From Saccoglossus kowalevskii (Eukaryota > Hemichordata > Enteropneusta > Harrimaniidae): DNA of 12,371 nt. Under the pieces are notes generated by a model. It was not told the origin of the DNA, did not search any database, and saw only the letters and a program-made list of their open reading frames with translations. Location of the stretch: positions 137,559 through 149,929 of the forward strand of contig NW_003132874.1 of the NCBI RefSeq assembly GCF_000003605.2, written 5' to 3'. The position numbers and the translations under genes are program-made. Shown here in pieces: positions 9,701 to 12,371 of this stretch (positions are counted from its first letter, which is position 1; every line of letters starts with the position of its first letter).

Positions 9701-11869
9701 AAAATGTCGAAATGCACATCATTGAAGGTGACTATTGCGTTGAAATACATTTACTTCATCAAAATTTACATTTTATATGTGCATAGGACATTATTAAACG
9801 TGGAAATCCCAAAATGACATAACTTCGTTTGTCCTGTTTTGAAGTGCGATTTCACGCATAACGCGGAATCTCGCAGTGAACGTTAAATTGGTTAAATTGC
9901 TCTGCGTCACATCAAACTCATCTTTTGGTTTCTCCAATCGTCTATCAAATAATCTGACATTTTTTACAGGGCGCCACCAGAGACAATTTCATTCCGTATA
10001 TATAGCCAAAAGGGAGATGTCTTTATGTTCTCTCAAGTATGTTGGGAAGCGTTTAATGCATATGCTCAAAACAAAGAATGTCCTGAAAAAGTTCTTGTAC
10101 CATATCCTAACCTTGAGTATGACAAGGTAAATGTTTATGTAGATACTTTCACTGTATTGCTATTGACATTGTGTCAATCGACAATCTAAAACAATTCGAA
10201 ATTTACTAAACATTTATAAGAAACATATTGTCAACCAAATTAGTTTGGTGATTGTAACCTAATGGTTCGAGCTGCTTGTATAAATCAATAAGATTACAGA
10301 AATTCCATATTATCGAGTTATCGAAACTGATTAAGTTTGATATGTTCTTCATGCATTTAATCTATGTGAAATTTCACAGTGTGACCTTGACATGACTGAA
10401 TATGTTCATTTCAGATCAGTGATGCCTTATCTAGAAGAGAGCGTCAAATACAACCCCCTGATTGTCCAGATTGGTTATTTTGCTTAATGAAGAGGATGTG
10501 GTTGAGTGAAAAGTCGATGAGACCGTCTTTCCCGATTATTATGGAATGCATTGCTGCCAGGTAATTATATATATTGCATTGTGCTTTTTTAGTTTATGGG
10601 TACAAAACACCTTGGAATCCCGTACATTTAATACACAAAACAAGTAACATAAAACAAATACGTTCTGCTGCAAGTGTATGCAAAGATACATCGAAACTCG
10701 TGTGTGCGTGAGCTAAATTTGATAAATCAATGGTGTTCGTTTTTTATTGGTGTTAATGTATTGTATTATAATGTGCATATTGTATTGTACTGATTAGATC
10801 TACTGACCCAATTAAGGCAGACTTGCAAAGACTCAAAGAAGAAATAAGACCAGGCATTAAGAGATCACTTACTATGGTCGAAATCACAGAAGAGCTTGAT
10901 AATGATGACATAAATTACTACAAGTCGGGCACAATAGAGCACCAGAATGAACATGAATACATCTACCGTCACAATGTCACTATTCCTGACCATGCTTCAC
11001 CAAATGATTCCTCCAGCGCTGATCCCGCTCCTCCAAGCAAAAAGAAGGGAACATTGTATTACAACATAAAACAGAAACTCGGTACTGTAAGATTGCCCAG
11101 ACAAACAAAATTACAAGCGAAGTCTACAAAAGCCAGTACTGACATATATACTACGCCACTTCCCGCTGTAAATGCAGAGGAGACATACATGCCCTTAGCC
11201 ACTGTCGTCGAACCTAACGTTAGTGCAATTGAAGAATATACCCAAAGTATCAACACTGCTGGAGCAAGACCGAAAACAAAACAACGCCAAAAATTCACAA
11301 ACTATGTTAACAAAGGTGAAACTAGTTCTGAGAGTGAAACGATAGATTTTGGCGTTAGTGCAATTGAAGAATATACCCAAAGTATCAACACTACTGCTGG
11401 AGCAAGACCGAAAACAAAACAACACAAAAGAGTCACAGACTATGCTAACAAAGGTGAAACTAGTTCTGAGAGTGAAACGATAGATTTTGACCAAGAGGTG
11501 ACACGTGTACATAATGATTACACAGGCAGTGAATATGAAAACCCCAACGGAAGTATTAAGTATGATGTTGATCCAACATATGAAATCCCAGACCAAAAAC
11601 CTGATACTCCCGAACTGGAGCACTCGCCAAGAACACACACGAGGCATAACTCAGATGCTGGAGTTTCGCCTGTTGTTATTGACCAAGACAGAAATCGACG
11701 TTCTAACATTTTTAGAAAATCGTCTTCTGAAAGTAACTTGAAACGTAACACCGACTGTAATCAGCACTCCGATACTTATGCGAATGTAGAACAAGGAAAT
11801 GCCCATACAAAACGAATAACTACTGGAATAAGACGGATTCTTTCTAATGTATGGTCACAGAATATTTAA
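2961..11869 (+). CDS. TIR / tandem-pseudokinase scaffold protein, 15 coding exons
   Basis: The full gene model joins fifteen blocks (listed in the summary), all GT..AG, with intron phases 0,1,1,1,0,1,1,1,0,0,0,2,0,2. The spliced frame is 4833 bases, exactly divisible by three, encoding 1610 residues. Domains in order: acidic Ser/Thr leader; TIR-like domain; Q/S/P linker; long alpha-helical region; pseudokinase 1; basic linker; pseudokinase 2; tyrosine-motif tail. No signal peptide or membrane segment is apparent, so a cytosolic protein is inferred. Both kinase folds lack essential catalytic residues, so the likely role is scaffolding: TIR homotypic contacts at one end and SH2-protein recruitment at the other. 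JAKs also have tandem kinase folds, but they have FERM-SH2 modules in front and an active second kinase, so this is not a JAK. The start is supported by an in-frame stop 12 bases upstream and G at +4. No gene symbol is assigned. Confidence 0.88.
2985..3558. repeat. Intron with palindromic hairpin element
   Basis: The intron of 574 bases holds a near-perfect hairpin: CTCGTTATAATGAAG at 3348-3362 opposes CTTCATAGTAACGAG at 3369-3383 (13 of 15 pairs). Its outer flank AGATACTACCT (3339-3349) is repeated inverted as AGGTAGTATCT (about 3426-3437). A further CTCATTATTATGAG palindrome lies at about 3480-3493. These are likely fragments of one or more small palindromic transposons. No coding exon was found inside. 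Confidence 0.45.
3991..4419 (+). CDS. Coding exon 3: TIR-like domain (aa 59-202)
   Basis: One exon carries essentially the whole domain. Box 1 is the strand CEVFILIPDEE (70-80). Box 2/BB loop is CYPGRTFKPAKSIKKCI (101-117), with the conserved arginine (R105), F107 and the BB-loop proline (P109). The alpha-B/beta-C segment is AIVHHRTIILPITETF (120-135), closely following the TLR/MyD88 pattern of I..SRT.I.VLS..F. The end is FDRYLKKRL (193-201), in the place of the FW box 3. Length (about 130 residues) fits a TIR. The region where SARM1-type NADases carry their catalytic Glu (the W..E helix after the TETF turn) reads YPDGFLIDVI, with no clear Glu, so a protein-interaction TIR rather than an NAD-cleaving one is inferred. 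SEFIR, a sister fold, is the main alternative. Confidence 0.75.
4420..4842. other. Intron, 423 bases, no feature of note
   Basis: It starts GTAAGT and ends TTATCTTATAG. There is a short 8-base inverted pair (ATACGAGG near 4658 and CCTCGTAT near 4704), too small to call an element. No exon-like open frame was found. Confidence 0.6.
4843..4995 (+). CDS. Coding exon 4: Gln/Ser/Pro linker (aa 202-252)
   Basis: It is flanked by a TTATAG acceptor and a GTAAAA donor, phase 1 on both sides, so it could be skipped without breaking frame. It encodes a low-complexity linker: SPSVSPILEAPP, a Gln-rich stretch (EHQQQRQSEQ), then SVSPPSRCSS. Several SP and SPP sites suit proline-directed kinases, and PPSR or APPQ could serve as SH3/WW ligands; these roles are inferred from composition. 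It separates the TIR-like domain from the helical region and is predicted to be disordered. Confidence 0.72.
5104..6124 (+). CDS. Coding exons 5-6: long alpha-helical region (aa 253-547)
   Basis: The two exons are 5104-5837 and 5974-6124 (junction phase 0, after Met497). The translation is rich in Leu, Ile, Lys, Glu and Gln with amphipathic spacing, for example HILLNKQDP, VELCQFACTVSSRVQTVALM, YVKQVVLKALERHRQ and KYIVHIIDLSIDLALKCK. The pattern of paired helices and a run such as SSRVQTVALMSLENVL suggests an ARM/HEAT-like or other all-alpha fold, but I cannot assign a family. It continues into the first 100 residues of the next exon before pseudokinase 1. By analogy with SARM1 (ARM plus TIR), a helical regulatory partner for the TIR is conceivable; that is inference. 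Translation past 5837 into the intron is an artefact: the GTAAGA donor fits the phase and the next exon continues the frame. Confidence 0.78.
6404..7835 (+). CDS. Coding exons 7-8: helical end plus pseudokinase 1 (aa 548-945)
   Basis: Exons 6404-7264 and 7503-7835 join in phase 1 (codon 835). Residues 548-650 finish the helical region. From about 655 a protein-kinase fold follows. The Gly-loop position (GNPRFYTWNG) is degenerate, the beta-3 segment IPVKVNTLK has Asn676 where the catalytic Lys is expected, and an alpha-C Glu is plausible at 703. The catalytic loop is LRDTVSCN (Asp783 and Asn788 kept, His lost). DFG is replaced by NFR (805-807). LPIE (846-849) replaces APE. RSDSWGCSCLAYEVLTHGCQ is the helix-F/tyrosine-kinase signature (usually KSDVWSFGVLLWEI.T.G) with Asp861. 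The C-lobe ends with ARPRSRQTVQDLKANL, the RP.F..L element. Loss of the metal-binding Asp and of Lys makes catalysis unlikely. The subfamily is tyrosine-kinase-like. Confidence 0.86.
7836..8168. other. Intron, 333 bases, no feature of note
   Basis: It begins GTATAT and ends in a T-rich TTTTTTCAG acceptor. A short TACATGTACATGTA self-complementary stretch lies around 8077-8091. No exon or element is supported. Confidence 0.6.
8169..8242 (+). CDS. Coding exon 9: basic proline linker (aa 946-970)
   Basis: A 74-base micro-exon (phase 1 in, phase 0 out) encodes TTTAMMQPHKPPKRDKDQPK followed by QPDR. It is a charged, Pro/Lys/Asp-rich tether between the two kinase folds. HKPPKR resembles a class II SH3 ligand or a short basic patch; no function can be asserted. 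The exon rests on good splice signals (TTTTTTCAG and AGA/GTAAGT) and on frame continuity, since omitting it would break the phase. Confidence 0.7.
8334..10560 (+). CDS. Coding exons 10-14: pseudokinase 2 (aa 971-1253)
   Basis: The five exons are 8334-8456, 8579-8716, 8834-9120, 9970-10126 and 10415-10560. The N-lobe is poorly conserved: no glycine loop is evident and no beta-3 Lys is visible in HVIEECIS. LNHKNIAKVY matches the L.H.NI..V beta-4 region. The catalytic loop WVHGCLKAKF (1100-1109) has HGC for HRD, so the catalytic Asp is lost, and Phe1109 stands where Asn is expected. DFG is RWG (1121-1123). APE is kept as RWAPPE (1152-1157), resembling the tyrosine-kinase KW.APE. KGDVFMFSQVCWEAF is the helix-F segment (Asp1169), and MRPSFPIIMECIAA closes the C-lobe. 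The Trp1153 codon is split across the 849-base intron. This fold is more diverged than pseudokinase 1 and is predicted to lack activity entirely. Confidence 0.83.
9121..9969. other. Largest intron, 849 bases, within pseudokinase 2
   Basis: It starts GTAAGA and ends TTTTTTACAG. It holds the hairpin element at 9139-9233 and a second inverted pair, AACAAAGTGCTTC (about 9258-9270) opposing GAAGGCACTTTGTT (about 9294-9307) with one bulge. The rest is AT-rich with no exon; open frames at 9593-9817 and 9876-9969 have no acceptor/donor logic beyond the true exon that starts at 9970. Confidence 0.6.
9139..9233. mobile_element. Intronic hairpin MITE-like element
   Basis: The left arm (9139-9171) and right arm (9205-9233) are inverted copies sharing ACACCATTCC and the perfect 16-base CGCGCCCTCTAGTGAC, with a few mismatches between those blocks. 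The spacer is about 33 bases and is itself partly symmetrical (GTCAAAAT against ATTTTG). A perfect TGACGTCA lies at 9168-9175. Long hairpins with a GCGCCCTCTAGTG-type core are typical of small palindromic transposons in animal genomes. No target-site duplication is clear. Confidence 0.55.
10798..11869 (+). CDS. Coding exon 15: tyrosine-motif docking tail (aa 1254-1610)
   Basis: A single 1072-base terminal exon encodes a hydrophilic, probably disordered tail. Five tyrosines sit in YxN contexts, the GRB2-SH2 consensus: YYNI (1341), YVNK (1423), YANK (1469), YENP (1500) and YANV (1581). Others are YTTP (1371), YMPL (1384), YEIP (1515, a YxxP motif of the CRK/NCK type) and the repeated EEYTQS (1401, 1446). 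Phosphorylation would have to come from a separate tyrosine kinase, as both kinase folds in this protein appear dead. A 45/46-residue tandem duplication occupies 1395-1485. Basic and Ser-rich stretches follow (FRKSSSESNLKR), and the end, GIRRILSNVWSQNI, could form a short amphipathic helix. The exon is anchored by an acceptor at 10797 that completes Arg1254 in phase 2, and by TAA at 11867. Confidence 0.85.
11219..11491 (+). repeat. In-frame tandem duplication, 135 + 138 bp
   Basis: Copy 1 is 11219-11353 and copy 2 is 11354-11491. Copy 2 has one extra ACT codon (INTTAG against INTAG). The first roughly 65 bases and the last roughly 45 are almost identical, while the middle differs (RQKFTNYVN against HKRVTDYAN). 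Each copy carries one EEYTQS and one YxN tyrosine, so the duplication doubles candidate SH2 docking sites. High identity suggests a recent origin or ongoing gene conversion. Confidence 0.93.
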
Positions 11870-11971
11870 CGATATTGTATATTTTTGGTGAAACTTTAGA
11901 TATTTGCTCTTTACTCACATAAGTGATTATTGTTTGTAATTAGCGTCACGCGCATTACTCGCCCTGATCTG

Positions 11972-11977
11972 AATAAA
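11972..11977 (+). terminator. AATAAA polyadenylation signal
   Basis: This is a canonical hexamer 103 bases after the TAA stop, the first in the 3' flank. Cleavage would be expected roughly 10-30 bases later, before the minisatellite begins, giving a short 3' UTR. Confidence 0.65.
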
Positions 11978-12024
11978 TTATGTCACACTAGTTCCGCTTA
12001 ATTATCAAATCATGTCCTGTCACG

Positions 12025-12371
12025 TCAACAGTCAAATTCATGTCATTCAACAGTCCAATTCATATTATTCAACAGCCAAAATCATGTCATTCAACAGTCA
12101 AATTCATATTATTCAACAGTCAAAATCATGTCATTCAACAGTCAAATTCATATCATTCAAAATCAAATTTATGTCATTCAACAATCAAATTCATGTCATT
12201 CAACAATCAAATTCGTGTCATTCAACAGTCAAATTCATGTCATTCAACAGTCAAATTCGTGTCATTCAACAGTCAAATTCATGTCATTCAACAGTCAAAT
12301 TCATGTCATTCAACAGTCAAATTCATGTCATTCAACAATCAAATTTATGTAATTCAACAGTCAAATTCATG
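12025..12371. repeat. 22-bp minisatellite array, open at window end
   Basis: About 16 tandem copies of a 22-bp unit (consensus CAACAGTCAAATTCATGTCATT) run to the last base. Variants include CAACAATC, a CATATTATT form that alternates with CATGTCATT in the first units, and one 21-base unit with AAAATC. Because 22 is not a multiple of three and the unit has no stop in this strand, it reads as a 22-residue periodic peptide over three DNA units; the resulting open frame at 12128-12352 is an artefact of the repeat, not a gene. Confidence 0.93.

Noticed and set aside
6404-10560. JAK-type gene with an active second kinase
   Set aside because: No FERM or SH2 module precedes the kinase folds, and the second fold lacks the HRD Asp and the DFG Asp.
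11195-11647. 150-codon open frame on the minus strand
   Set aside because: It is antisense to the terminal coding exon; its internal repeat simply mirrors the tandem duplication, and its Cys/Phe-rich composition is typical of a shadow frame.
10798-11869. ITIM or ITAM motifs in the tail
   Set aside because: YMPL is preceded by Glu at -2 rather than I/V/L/S, and no pair of YxxL/I motifs with ITAM spacing exists; YxN motifs explain the tyrosines better.
12128-12352. 74-codon repetitive open frame
   Set aside because: It is entirely minisatellite; the 22-residue periodicity follows from a 22-bp unit read in three frames.
1-12371. tRNA, rRNA, CRISPR array or bacterial operon
   Set aside because: No cloverleaf or rRNA-like segment was noticed. 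The only regular array (22-bp units) has no spacers, and the split genes exclude a bacterial operon.

Overview
This is nuclear DNA of an animal. Short coding blocks are separated by AT-rich introns with GT..AG boundaries, a poly(A) signal follows the stop codon, and the protein is built from metazoan parts: a TIR-like fold, tyrosine-kinase-like folds and phosphotyrosine docking motifs. Many short palindromic elements and a minisatellite also fit an invertebrate genome. A marine deuterostome such as a hemichordate or lancelet, or a mollusc or cnidarian, is plausible, but the species cannot be fixed from the sequence.

Layout. Bases 1-2847 hold no gene that I can support. They contain inverted-repeat elements at about 535-843, 1388-1527 and 2480-2646, and end in a splice-acceptor-like tract. 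One + strand gene then fills 2961-11869. I assembled it by eye as 15 coding exons: 2961-2984, 3559-3709, 3991-4419, 4843-4995, 5104-5837, 5974-6124, 6404-7264, 7503-7835, 8169-8242, 8334-8456, 8579-8716, 8834-9120, 9970-10126, 10415-10560 and 10798-11869. All junctions are GT..AG, all phases join, and the total is 4833 coding bases (1610 residues plus stop). An in-frame TGA 12 bases before the first ATG supports that start. AATAAA lies 103 bases after the stop. The last 350 bases are a 22-bp minisatellite running off the window.

The protein, N to C: an acidic Ser/Thr-rich leader (1-58); a TIR-like domain (about 70-202); a Gln/Ser/Pro linker (203-252); a long all-helical region (253-650); a first tyrosine-kinase-like pseudokinase (about 650-940, DFG replaced by NFR); a basic proline linker (946-970); a second pseudokinase (about 971-1253, HRD replaced by HGC and DFG by RWG); and a 356-residue disordered tail. 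The tail has five YxN motifs of the GRB2-SH2 type, a YMPL, a YEIP and a 45-residue tandem duplication. It looks like a cytosolic signalling scaffold: TIR for assembly with other TIR proteins, two dead kinase folds as binding or regulatory modules, and a tyrosine-rich tail to recruit SH2 proteins. I know no named gene with this order of domains, so no symbol is given.
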